From NCBI GenBank assembly GCA_013285995.1, contig JABDGN010000012.1, positions 1 to 35,325 on the forward strand: a stretch of 35,325 nucleotides of DNA, written 5' to 3'. The position numbers and the translations under genes are program-made. Below are positions 1 to 7,626 of the stretch, one piece after another (position 1 is the stretch's first letter; each line of letters starts with the position of its first letter). The stretch is from Gammaproteobacteria bacterium (GTDB taxonomy: Bacteria; Pseudomonadota; Gammaproteobacteria; JABDGN01). The notes beneath the pieces are model-generated. The model made no database searches, was not told the origin of the DNA, and was given only the letters and a program-made list of their open reading frames with translations.

Positions 1-65
1 GCTTAGTAGGAAGTTTAGTTATCGCTATGTACTTGCCCATCTTCAAATTGGGTAGCATCGTCTAA
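1..65 (+). CDS. pilC: Type IV pilus inner-membrane platform protein PilC, C-terminal fragment
   Basis: Only the last 20 codons are inside the window; the frame runs in from the left edge and stops with TAA at 63-65. The visible tail contains AMYLPIFKLGSIV, which matches the end of PilC/GspF-family proteins, where a last transmembrane helix is followed by a short tail of the form YLPIFxLG. PilC is the inner-membrane platform on which the pilus motor acts. The prepilin peptidase reading frame begins 43 bases downstream, the usual pilB-pilC-pilD arrangement, which supports the call. A short perfect hairpin lies between the genes (78-92, six-pair stem, GAA loop). Nothing can be said about the rest of the protein. 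Confidence 0.8.
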   Translation, partial: LVGSLVIAMYLPIFKLGSIV

Positions 66-108
66 ATTCAGGGCGCTCAGCGGGAACCGCTGAAGGGAGC
101 TTAATATC

Positions 109-967
109 ATGGATTTTTTTGTACAATATCCAGCTGCTTTTGTGGTATTAATAACTGTGTTAGGTTTAATTATTGGTAGTTTCCTAAACGTAGTTATTTA
201 TCGCCTGCCCATCATGTTGCATAATGAATGGCGACAAGAGTGTCGAGCCTTCCTGGAAATTAAAACGCCTCAGGAAGAAAAAAAGACTACGCGTTTTAAT
301 TTAGCAATCCCCCGTTCTCAATGTCCACATTGCCATAAATTAGTTTATGCCTGGGATAATCTCCCTTTATTGAGTTATATTTTTTTGCGAGGCCGCTGCC
401 GTCACTGCCGGCATCCGATCGCGTGGCGTTACCCTTTGGTGGAATTGTTAAGTGGTTTATTAGCCCTGGCTATCGCTTTAAAATTCGGCATCGGTTGGCA
501 AAACGTTATTTGCTCTTTGTTTAGTCTGGTCATTGTTAGTATTATTTTTTATTGATCTGGATACCCAACTATTGCCCGACAATATTACCCTGCCTTTATT
601 ATGGCTGGGGCTTATCAGCAGCATGCTGGGCTGCTTCAGTCATTTGCAAAATGCCGTGATCGGCGCAATCGCGGCTTACTCAAGTTTATGGCTCGTCACC
701 CGTCTGTATAAATGGTTAACGGGACGAATCGGCATGGGCAACGGCGATTTTAAATTATTTGCAGCCCTCGGCGCTTTTTTTGGTTGGCAAGCACTGCCTT
801 TTATTTTGCTGTGTGCTTGTGTTGTGGGTTTGATTTTTGGCATAACAACTCTTATCATTAAAAAACAACATCGTCATACACCCATTGCTTTCGGGCCTTA
901 TTTAGCTTTCGCAGGCTGTATCAATTTATTTTGGAGTCAATCGTTTCTTTTGCACACCATGATTTGA
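109..967 (+). pseudogene. pilD: Prepilin peptidase / N-methyltransferase PilD, split by a frameshift
   Basis: PilD cleaves and N-methylates type IV pilins and type II secretion pseudopilins at the inner membrane. The gene lies in two frames. The first half (109-555, 148 aa) has an N-terminal membrane segment and the zinc-type pairs CPHC and CRHC about 30 residues apart. The second half (frame of 533-967) has the catalytic aspartate motifs IDLDTQLLPD and GNGDFKL (GxGD). Removing one T from the run of six at 545-550 joins the halves as VSIIFIDLDTQLLPD and gives about 285 aa, the normal family length with every motif intact. A good Shine-Dalgarno (AAGGGAG, 93-99) precedes the ATG. The second half has only a TTG at 533 and no clear ribosome site. 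This may be a recent inactivation, transcriptional slippage or a sequence error. Identity is sure; functional state is not. Confidence 0.9.
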
Positions 968-981
968 GAAGGAGATCATAA

Positions 982-1584
982 ATGTTGGTGATTGGTTTAA
1001 CAGGCGGTATCGCAAGCGGCAAATCCACCGTTGCAAAATTATTTGCTGATTTAAATGTACCCATTATCGATACCGATCAACTGGCGCGCGAAGTAGTTGC
1101 GCCAAACCAAGCCGCTTTTAAAGCAATACGTGATCACTTCGGACAAGATATTTTAGACACTACCCAGCATTTAGATCGAAAAAAATTACGCACCCGCATC
1201 TTTAATGATCCCGCTGAAAGAAAGTGGTTAGAAAATCTGTTGCACCCTTTAATCCGCGACTTAACGGCTGCAAAACTTGCGCAAATCGCTGCACCTTATT
1301 GCATGATCGTGATTCCCCTATTAGTAGAAAGCGCGGCCAATCCTTTAATTCAACGTATACTAGTAGTAGATGTTCCAAGGGCTACGCAAAAGCAACGTTT
1401 ACTGCAACGCGATGCGGCCACTGCAGAGCAAGTTGAACAAATCCTGGCTGCACAGGCGAGCCGTGAACAGCGACTTGCTAAAGCGGACGATATCATTGAC
1501 AATAGCGATAATATTGAAGAGTTGAAAAAGCAGATAAAAAAGCTGCATCATTGCTATTTAGAGTTGGCTAAGAATTATGAGTGA
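982..1584 (+). CDS. coaE: Dephospho-CoA kinase
   Basis: Phosphorylates the 3'-hydroxyl of dephospho-CoA, the last step of coenzyme A synthesis, in the cytosol. The 200-residue protein has the usual length. A P-loop GGIASGKST lies at residues 8-16, followed by the family motif IIDTDQLAREVV (about 28-39) with the catalytic Asp. The middle holds the HPLIRD and PLLVES segments typical of CoaE. The ATG is preceded by a strong Shine-Dalgarno (GAAGGAG, 968-974) that begins one base after the pilD stop. The 3' end overlaps zapD by 8 bases. pilD-coaE-zapD is a conserved gammaproteobacterial order, so the three are probably one transcript. Confidence 0.97.
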   Translation: MLVIGLTGGIASGKSTVAKLFADLNVPIIDTDQLAREVVAPNQAAFKAIRDHFGQDILDTTQHLDRKKLRTRIFNDPAERKWLENLLHPLIRDLTAAKLAQIAAPYCMIVIPLLVESAANPLIQRILVVDVPRATQKQRLLQRDAATAEQVEQILAAQASREQRLAKADDIIDNSDNIEELKKQIKKLHHCYLELAKNYE

Positions 1585-2353
1585 AACAATTTTATACGAA
1601 CATCCGGTTAACGAATTGCTGCGCGTGTGTTTGCGCTTAGAGTATTTATTGCAGCAAACCGAACATTACATCGCGCAAGCGGATTATTTCGCTTCCCGCA
1701 CCGCACTGGCTAATTTAATTGACATCATTAATGTATTAGATCGGCCGGATTTGCGCAGTAAATTAACCACTGAATTATTACGCTACAAAGAAATTATTCA
1801 GCGTTTAAGCAGCAAGAATGAAACTGAAATTGACAATAAAAAATTAGAACAATTAATTACCGGCTTAAGTACTCATATTTCTCACTTAGAAAATAACTAT
1901 GGCCGCTTAGGGCAAGAATTGCGTGACGATGAATTTTTGAGCGCGGTGCGTTATGCTTTAGGACGCCCTGGAGGCGCTTGGAATTTTGATTTGCCACTCT
2001 ATCATCATTGGTTGCAGCAAGCACCTAAAAAACGTAGCGCTGATTTAAGCCGTTGGTTTAATACTTTCACCGAGATTAAAACAATTCTTGCTGCCCTCTT
2101 GCATGTCGTGCGTGACTGGGCGGCAAGTCCAACCATTATTCAAGTTGAAAATGGTTTTTATCAAATGGTGTTAGATCCAAAATTACCCTATCAACTGCTG
2201 CAACTGTGGGTGCCACTGGAAGCCGATGTGATCCCAGAAATTAGCTTCGGCAAACATCGTTTAACGATTCGTTTATTAGATGTCGATTATGCACAACGCC
2301 CGCAACAAACGACAAAAAATATTGACTGCGAAATGAAGTTGTGTGTTCTCTAA
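1577..2353 (+). CDS. zapD: Cell division protein ZapD (FtsZ-bundling, DUF1342/YacF family)
   Basis: ZapD binds the C-terminal tail of FtsZ and bundles protofilaments at the Z ring. The protein is 258 aa, close to the family's usual 245-260. The N-terminus (LYEHPVNELLRVCLRLEYLL) fits the FEHPLNE-type ZapD start, and the central GRPGGAWNFDLPLYHHWL block is the other conserved part. No signal peptide or membrane segment is seen. The start overlaps the end of coaE by 8 bases, consistent with translational coupling. A yacG-like zinc protein, which often follows zapD, is not seen here. Confidence 0.93.
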   Translation: MSETILYEHPVNELLRVCLRLEYLLQQTEHYIAQADYFASRTALANLIDIINVLDRPDLRSKLTTELLRYKEIIQRLSSKNETEIDNKKLEQLITGLSTHISHLENNYGRLGQELRDDEFLSAVRYALGRPGGAWNFDLPLYHHWLQQAPKKRSADLSRWFNTFTEIKTILAALLHVVRDWAASPTIIQVENGFYQMVLDPKLPYQLLQLWVPLEADVIPEISFGKHRLTIRLLDVDYAQRPQQTTKNIDCEMKLCVL

Positions 2354-2358
2354 TACTG

Positions 2359-2454
2359 ATGCATCCTGCACTTTTGAGATTTATTCCCGCGATTTTTGTC
2401 ACCATCGTTTTGATCGGGTTGCTGTTGCCAATATTAATTATCGGCTTGACATAA
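2359..2454 (+). CDS. Possible 31-residue hydrophobic membrane peptide
   Basis: A short frame starts with ATG five bases after the zapD stop and ends with TAA. It encodes 31 residues that are almost wholly hydrophobic (IFVTIVLIGLLLPILIIGLT), so if translated it would be a single-span membrane peptide. No convincing Shine-Dalgarno precedes it, but the tight spacing after zapD would allow coupled re-initiation. It could equally be a decayed remnant or chance. I recognise no family. Confidence 0.3.
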   Translation: MHPALLRFIPAIFVTIVLIGLLLPILIIGLT

Positions 2455-2530
2455 AACGTCTGTTCATTGTAGCATGCTGAAAAAAGCCCTACGGCTTCCA
2501 GTGACATTAACTTGAAATGTGGAGTACGCA

Positions 2531-4009
2531 ATGACGACAATCAAAAAAATAACATCAATTATCATCGGGATTATTGGCTTATGTGTAAACGCCAGCTTGG
2601 CCAACGCCGCAGCTGCTACTGCAAATACCGCTCTCGACACCTCGGTGGGGTTACACTCACTGCTGAGTGTTATTCCATCAGCATTGCTAACCCCATATGC
2701 TGCACAAATGCAACTCACTACTAACAGTGGTGTTATCCATCAGGCTCAATTGCGTTTTTACAGCAGTGCTGATTGTAGTCCCGGGCCTAGCAATACAAAC
2801 GTGCTGGGCAATTTTTCTATCGTTGATAATGGCGATGATGCACTGGCTGGTGTTACTTTTAACGCCAGCAATACGATTGCTGTCTCTGCTACTGGCGCTT
2901 ATATTGCAGCCACTGCTACTACGAGCAACGTTTCAAATATTGCCTGCATGCAGGTATATTTGGATGGCGGCAATGAATCTCCCAATGGCGCGAGTTGCCA
3001 AAATTTTGCCGAAAGCTGCGGCGGGGGAACTTGTACCACGACAACTTCCACTCCCCTAGTGCCTTGGTCCAATAATCCCACCGCTTGTGCAACACGGTAT
3101 GCCTATGTGGCAAATAAAGGCGGTATGGTAAATACTAACGCTAACACGATTTCAACCTGCACGATTAGTGCTTCGACAGGTTTGCTGAGTGATTGTACCT
3201 CCTCCAATGCCCTCTTAAATATGCCTCAAGGTATTGATGTTAACAACGGTTTTCTTTATTCATCTAATGAGGGTTCTGGTACCGATGTGACGCAATTTCA
3301 AGTGAGCGCTGCCGATGGAAGCTTGGGGACCAGCGCTGCTAATCATACCTTCAATCAATCGACTGATGTCACTTTAAATGGACAATATGCCTATGTCACG
3401 CTGAATACCCCGAGCAATAATCTGATACAGTGCACGGTTAACCAGAATCAGCTGGCTCCCAGTACACCCCAATTAAGCAATTGCAGTGTTAGTGGCGCCA
3501 CACAAAATTTTAGTTATCCCGCAGGGATAGCTTTTAATGCAGGCTATGCTTATATCGCAAACAATTATCCAAATAATAACAACCCTACTGTGACTCAATG
3601 CAATGTTAACCCTAATACGGGCGTTTTGTCGAATTGTTCTCAAGAAAATATTAGTAATTATTTGTGGGTTCTAAATTTCAATGTGAACAGTCTTACAATT
3701 AACAATGGCTATGTTTACCTGACTAGTAAAGACAGTAATATATTATTGTCTTGCCCGATTCAAAAAGGTGGTAGCTTGACTTCATGCTCTCAGATGAATT
3801 ATGGCAATCCGCAAGCCACTTCTGCACCAGGTGCTCTTGGCTTTTTCAGTAACAGTAGCGATGGCAATGACTATGCGTATCTAAGTGATTTCCTGAATGA
3901 TTATATTTATCGTTGTACCATCAATCTCAGCAATGGAACTTTGCAGAAGTGCACTCAGATAACGGACGACAGTGATTTTAATGCTCCTTCGGGTATAGCG
4001 ATTTATTGA
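2531..4009 (+). CDS. Secreted cysteine-rich beta-propeller-like protein, function unknown
   Basis: 492 residues from the ATG at 2531, chosen because GGAG lies at 2521-2524; the in-frame GTG at 2519 would place that ribosome site inside the gene. An N-terminal signal peptide (KK, a hydrophobic stretch, then ASLANA) predicts export with cleavage near residue 26. A beta-rich domain of about 110 residues with several Cys follows. From about residue 180 there are roughly six repeats of about 45 residues. Each has a YxYVAN/YAYIAN-like strand, then a CxV/CxI strand, then GxLxxC, and ends near a P-x-GI strand, resembling lactonase/NHL-type propeller blades. The last strand (FNAPSGIAIY) could close the ring with the first blade. 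Paired Cys in most repeats suggest disulfides outside the cytoplasm. No catalytic motif is recognised, so enzyme activity should not be assumed. It stands alone between zapD and a tRNA gene. Confidence 0.75.
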   Translation: MTTIKKITSIIIGIIGLCVNASLANAAAATANTALDTSVGLHSLLSVIPSALLTPYAAQMQLTTNSGVIHQAQLRFYSSADCSPGPSNTNVLGNFSIVDNGDDALAGVTFNASNTIAVSATGAYIAATATTSNVSNIACMQVYLDGGNESPNGASCQNFAESCGGGTCTTTTSTPLVPWSNNPTACATRYAYVANKGGMVNTNANTISTCTISASTGLLSDCTSSNALLNMPQGIDVNNGFLYSSNEGSGTDVTQFQVSAADGSLGTSAANHTFNQSTDVTLNGQYAYVTLNTPSNNLIQCTVNQNQLAPSTPQLSNCSVSGATQNFSYPAGIAFNAGYAYIANNYPNNNNPTVTQCNVNPNTGVLSNCSQENISNYLWVLNFNVNSLTINNGYVYLTSKDSNILLSCPIQKGGSLTSCSQMNYGNPQATSAPGALGFFSNSSDGNDYAYLSDFLNDYIYRCTINLSNGTLQKCTQITDDSDFNAPSGIAIY

Positions 4010-4032
4010 GGATCGAGAGCCTCAGCTTAAAG

Positions 4033-4108
4033 TGGAGCGGGAAACGGGTCTCGAACCCGCGACCTCAAGCTTGGGAAGCTTGCGCTCTACCTACTGAGCT
4101 ATTCCCGC
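4033..4108 (-). tRNA. tRNA-Gly, anticodon CCC
   Basis: Read on the minus strand, 76 bases fold as a full cloverleaf. There is a seven-pair acceptor (GCGGGAA with TTCCCGC), a D arm GCTC/GAGC, an anticodon arm CAAGC/GCTTG around loop TTCCCAA (anticodon CCC), a T arm with TTCGAGA, discriminator T and an encoded CCA. It begins 23 bases after the convergent propeller gene. A second, shortened copy of its 5' end lies at 4168-4184. Confidence 0.97.
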
Positions 4109-4130
4109 AAAATTAAGTCAACATTTGCTG

Positions 4131-4168
4131 TCGGCTTGTGCGCATGCTAACGCATGCTTCGAAGCCGA
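4131..4168. repeat. Large hairpin at the 3' end of the efflux gene
   Basis: Outer arms TCGGCTT (4131-4137) and AAGCCGA (4162-4168) flank an inner perfect stem GCATGC (4142-4147)/GCATGC (4152-4157) with loop TAAC and a 4x4 internal loop. The TAG stop of the MFS gene (4147-4149) lies in it. No T-run follows on either strand, so it is a REP-like palindrome rather than a standard intrinsic terminator, although it may still stabilise the mRNA end. Confidence 0.7.
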
Positions 4169-5349
4169 CCTACGCTATTCCCGCGTAACATAAGAAACAA
4201 AACCAAACTCAACACTGCCACAATCACAATACAAATCCCATAAGACACGGTCGATGTCACCGGGAAACGCATCAAGATGCCACCAACGATAGCGGCAAGA
4301 CCAAATTCAAACACGCCAAAAGCGGCAGCAGCGGTACCGGCAATTTTTGCAAACGGTTCCAAAGCACCAGCAGCACCGGCGCCTACCGCAAATGCAGCCC
4401 CGGTACAGGCAACGACCATTGGGATTAGAAAACCAAATAGACTTAAACCCGCCGCATAATACCAAATGAGCATGCCGGCACCACCTATAAATAATAGCAC
4501 AATGCCGATTAAAATCGTGCGTGATAGACCCCAGTGCACTACTATTTTACCAGCTGTTAAACTCCCAAATGCAATCACCATCCCAAACACGGCAAAACAA
4601 TAACCAAAATGCTGAATGGAGATTTTTAAAATATCGATGATAATAAAGGGCGATACTGAAAAGAAACAAAAGAAAATACTTAACGATAAACCGGTAATAC
4701 TCGCATAACAAAAAAATGTGCGCAGAGTCATAATCTGCCAATAACGCTGGAAAATAGCCACATTTAATTTAACCCGGCGTTCATGATGATGCGTTTCTAA
4801 CACCGCCCACTTAGTAATCGCTAACCCTAAAACGCCTAATAAGACTAAAAATAAAAACACACTACGCCAACCAAGCCAAAGCGCTAAATAACCGCCAATA
4901 ATCGGCGCAAAAATCGGTGAAATGCCAATCGCACCGTTTAATAAACTAAACATGCGCGCACTCTCATTGCCAGAAAATAAATCCCGTACAATCGCAAACG
5001 CCACTACTAACATCCCGCAGGACCCTACCGCGCTGACCACCCGCGCAATGATCATAAAAATAATATTATCCGCCAAGGCACAACCTAAAGACCCTATTGC
5101 AAATAAAGCGCTGGCAACATATAAAATTGCGCGTCGGCCAAATTGATCTGATAGAGGCCCGACGATCAATTGCCCAAGGCCATTCGCTAACAAAAATAAA
5201 CTTAAGGTCAGTTGCACTAGAGCAGGAGTGGTATGAAAAACGCGCGTCATCTCGGGCACTACGGGAATGTAAATGTCTAAGCCAAAGGCAAAACTAAATA
5301 CAAACGGTGCTAAGGTAAATATGAAGCGAGAAGTGTTATAATTTTTCAC
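4147..5349 (-). CDS. MFS drug-resistance transporter, Bcr/CflA family
   Basis: 400 residues with about twelve hydrophobic helices, an inner-membrane proton-coupled exporter. The N-terminus has the DHA1 Bcr/CflA signature LDIYIPVVPEM near residues 24-34, and motif A reads GPLSDQFGRR at 64-73. The GTG at 5349 is the only plausible start: an in-frame TAA lies just upstream and helix one begins about nine residues in. That GTG directly abuts the ATG of the divergent DUF1289 gene, so its promoter must lie inside that neighbour. The last dozen residues are encoded by the tRNA-like fragment and hairpin at the 3' end, so the native C-terminus may have been replaced. Substrate cannot be told. Confidence 0.9.
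   Translation of the reverse strand: MKNYNTSRFIFTLAPFVFSFAFGLDIYIPVVPEMTRVFHTTPALVQLTLSLFLLANGLGQLIVGPLSDQFGRRAILYVASALFAIGSLGCALADNIIFMIIARVVSAVGSCGMLVVAFAIVRDLFSGNESARMFSLLNGAIGISPIFAPIIGGYLALWLGWRSVFLFLVLLGVLGLAITKWAVLETHHHERRVKLNVAIFQRYWQIMTLRTFFCYASITGLSLSIFFCFFSVSPFIIIDILKISIQHFGYCFAVFGMVIAFGSLTAGKIVVHWGLSRTILIGIVLLFIGGAGMLIWYYAAGLSLFGFLIPMVVACTGAAFAVGAGAAGALEPFAKIAGTAAAAFGVFEFGLAAIVGGILMRFPVTSTVSYGICIVIVAVLSLVLFLMLRGNSVGRLRSMR
4168..4184 (-). repeat. Partial copy of the tRNA-Gly 5' end
   Basis: On the minus strand this reads GCGGGAATAGCGTAGGT. It equals the first 20 bases of the tRNA-Gly at 4108-4089 with a three-base deletion (TCA) in the D arm. It lies inside the last codons of the MFS gene and encodes RGNSVG. 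It may be a scar of integration or recombination at the tRNA gene. Confidence 0.6.
5334..5342 (+). promoter_or_regulatory. Extended -10 promoter for the DUF1289 gene, predicted leaderless
   Basis: TGTTATAAT is a perfect extended -10 (TGn plus TATAAT). It ends seven bases before the A of the ATG at 5350, so the expected start of transcription falls on or next to the start codon. There is no good -35 (GGTAAA at 17-base spacing) and no Shine-Dalgarno, as expected for an extended -10 and a leaderless message. Confidence 0.55.
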
Positions 5350-5805
5350 ATGAACATTTTATCAAAAATAGACACTCCTTGCATTGGCGTTTGCTCGACT
5401 GTTTACGGTGATGTCATCTGTCGTGGCTGCAAACGCCAGGCACAAGAAGTGATTGATTGGAATACCTATCAAGCAAATGAAAAACAAAAAGTATTTGAAC
5501 GCTTAGCCAATTCGATTGAAAATACTATGCAAGATAAGATCGCAATAACTGACATAAGTCAGTTGCGCTTGCAATTAGACGCCCACTCCGTGCGCTATCG
5601 CGAGGAAGAGTCGCCTTTATGTTGGGTATATCATTTACTACGCATTGGAGCCGATAAAATTCACGATATCAATAAATATGGCTTTCAAATGCAGGAGGCT
5701 TTTCAAACTTATTCACTCGCAGAATTATTTGCGTTGGTTGATGCGGAGATATTAGAACAGGCACAACAAAAAAATGTCGCAATCAGCAGGGGAAATTCCT
5801 TGTAA
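5350..5805 (+). CDS. DUF1289 family protein with four-cysteine motif
   Basis: 151 residues. The N-terminus carries the DUF1289 pattern TPCIGVC, then ICRGCKR and a conserved Trp: Cys 11, 15, 24 and 27 (CX3CX8CX2C), probably a metal or Fe-S site. Family members are often only 60-80 residues, so the C-terminal half (about 70-151) is an extension of unknown role. The domain begins within ten residues of the ATG, supporting this start, although no ribosome site is visible. The last codons (NSL, stop) lie inside the inverted-repeat element at 5793-5937, so the natural C-terminus may have been altered. Function is unknown. Confidence 0.8.
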   Translation: MNILSKIDTPCIGVCSTVYGDVICRGCKRQAQEVIDWNTYQANEKQKVFERLANSIENTMQDKIAITDISQLRLQLDAHSVRYREEESPLCWVYHLLRIGADKIHDINKYGFQMQEAFQTYSLAELFALVDAEILEQAQQKNVAISRGNSL

Positions 5806-5937
5806 AATTCGCTTTGATGAGGAAATTTGGAGGAAACACGGAGCGCAGAACCGGAATGTATATGGAAATCCATGAGGATTCGAGCACCGGATTGACGAAC
5901 AAATTTTCCATCAAAGTTAGAATTTTACAAGGAATTT
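5793..5937. mobile_element. 145-bp inverted-repeat element (MITE-like) between convergent genes
   Basis: The arms at 5793-5829 and 5900-5937 are inverted copies. The outermost 18 bases match perfectly (AAATTCCTTGTAAAATTC), followed by an imperfect inner part containing TTTGATG and AAATTTG. The core has direct copies of ACCGGAwTG and a small hairpin AATCC/GGATT (5867-5880). The left arm contains the stop of the DUF1289 gene and the right arm overlaps the stop of ftsI. No transposase is encoded. No clear target duplication is seen. Confidence 0.75.
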
Positions 5938-7618
5938 AAACATGATCGGCCGGCACATTCATTATTTGCAACACCCCCGCCATCACATTGGCAAACACTG
6001 GCGCTGCTACTTGTCCACCTTCATAGCCTAAGCGGTGCGGATCGACAATATGGACCACCACCACATAACGCGGATCCGTGGCTGGTGCCAAGCCAGCAAA
6101 TTTAGCATCGTGATGATTTGGTAAATAACCCTGCGGCCCTACCATCCGTGTGGTGCCCGTTTTACCTGCTACTAAGTAGCCTGGCACTTGCGCGCGTAGC
6201 GCGGTACCCCCTTCATCAACAACAGTTTCCATAATCGTAATTAATTGCCGCGTGACTTTTGGATCGAGGATTTGTTTCCCTTCTGGAGGCGCATTGAGTT
6301 TGAGTAATGAAATGGGTCGCTCAATTCCATCACCTGCAATCGTCGCATACGCATGGGTTAATTGCAGTGTCGTCGTCGTCATACCATAACCAAAAGATAA
6401 GGTTGCTAAAATAAACGGATCCCAATAACGTCGGGCGGGTAAATAGCCGGCGCTTTCACCCGGAAACCCACTGTAAGTGGAGCTACCAAAACCCAATTGA
6501 TTTAATAATTCCCACAAGGCATTGGGTGCTAATGATAAAACGATTGAACTCACACCCATGTTGCTGGAATATTGCAATACTTCAGCAACGGTAATTTCAC
6601 CGCGATTTGTTTCATCTTGCACACGGTGACCACTCACAATTTTCCAACCGGGATTGGTGTTGATTAAAGTCGTCGGTGCATATTTGCCGCTGGCCAAACC
6701 TAGATACACGCCAAACGGTTTGATCGTTGAACCGGGCTCAAACACATCCGTCACAGCCCGATTGCGATAACTGCCATTGGTGTCTGCCGGTCGATCATTA
6801 GGATTGTAGGAAGGCACATTCGCCATCGCTAATACTTCGCCGGTTTTAACATCAAGTACGATAACGGATCCTGAAGTTGCCGCATATTTCGCCACCGCTT
6901 CTTTTAAATTTTTGTAGGCTAAATATTGAATGCGCCGATCGATGCTTAAGGTCACATCTTGCCCCGCACGCGGTTCACGCATTACATTGATATTTTCAAC
7001 AATATTACCCAAGCGATCTTTCACCACTTGTCGCAAACCGGGTTGGCCGCCTAAAATCGAATTGTAAGCCAATTCCGCTCCCTCTTGACCTTCATCATCG
7101 ATGTTAGTAAAGCCCAATAATTGCGCCGACACTTCTCCATCGGGATAATAACGTTTGTATTCTTGGCGGAGATATAAACCAGGTATATGTAAGGCTTGAA
7201 TTTGCGCCGCAATTTCAGGGTCAATACCACGGGCTAAATACAGAAATTCACGCTGTTTATTTTTATTAACGCGTTGTTCAATCGTACCGGATGGAATTTG
7301 TAACAGGTGGGCTAATTGTTTTAATTGTTTACTACTAGGTCCAAAACCTACGGGATTAATCCACACGGCTTCTACAGGACTGCTGACGGCAAGCGGTTGA
7401 CCATTGCGATCTAATAACATGCCACGATAAGCCGGAATCTCTACCATCCGCAAAGCGCGAGCATCACCCTGCCCCTGTAAAAAATTGCGCTTTATCATCA
7501 TCAAATCAATCATGCGCGCAATAAGCGCTATAAAAATCAACGCTACTAGAATTAAAATAAAACGATAACGCCAATTGTAATAGGTAATTTTTTGTTTGGG
7601 ATCAATCCGATAGCTCAC
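5936..7618 (-). CDS. ftsI: Peptidoglycan transpeptidase FtsI (PBP3)
   Basis: The septal class B penicillin-binding protein that cross-links peptidoglycan at division. The 560 residues have one N-terminal membrane anchor (about 20-39), a PBP dimerisation region (RGMLLDRNG about 65-73) and a transpeptidase domain. That domain has the active-site STIK (Ser297-Lys300), SSN (351-353) and KTGT (486-489). The length is normal. It starts with GTG at 7618, eight bases after the ftsL stop, with only a weak ribosome site, so translation is probably coupled. murE, which normally follows in the dcw cluster, is absent; the gene instead ends in the inverted-repeat element. Confidence 0.97.
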   Translation of the reverse strand: MSYRIDPKQKITYYNWRYRFILILVALIFIALIARMIDLMMIKRNFLQGQGDARALRMVEIPAYRGMLLDRNGQPLAVSSPVEAVWINPVGFGPSSKQLKQLAHLLQIPSGTIEQRVNKNKQREFLYLARGIDPEIAAQIQALHIPGLYLRQEYKRYYPDGEVSAQLLGFTNIDDEGQEGAELAYNSILGGQPGLRQVVKDRLGNIVENINVMREPRAGQDVTLSIDRRIQYLAYKNLKEAVAKYAATSGSVIVLDVKTGEVLAMANVPSYNPNDRPADTNGSYRNRAVTDVFEPGSTIKPFGVYLGLASGKYAPTTLINTNPGWKIVSGHRVQDETNRGEITVAEVLQYSSNMGVSSIVLSLAPNALWELLNQLGFGSSTYSGFPGESAGYLPARRYWDPFILATLSFGYGMTTTTLQLTHAYATIAGDGIERPISLLKLNAPPEGKQILDPKVTRQLITIMETVVDEGGTALRAQVPGYLVAGKTGTTRMVGPQGYLPNHHDAKFAGLAPATDPRYVVVVHIVDPHRLGYEGGQVAAPVFANVMAGVLQIMNVPADHV

Positions 7619-7626
7619 GATAATAA

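Noticed and set aside
545..551. Programmed -1 ribosomal frameshift in pilD at A TTT TTT A
   Set aside because: The heptamer looks slippery, but the downstream frame is +1 relative to the first half, which a -1 slip would not reach.
533..967. Second half of pilD as an independent gene
   Set aside because: It begins mid-motif at a TTG without a ribosome site and continues the first half exactly after removal of one T.
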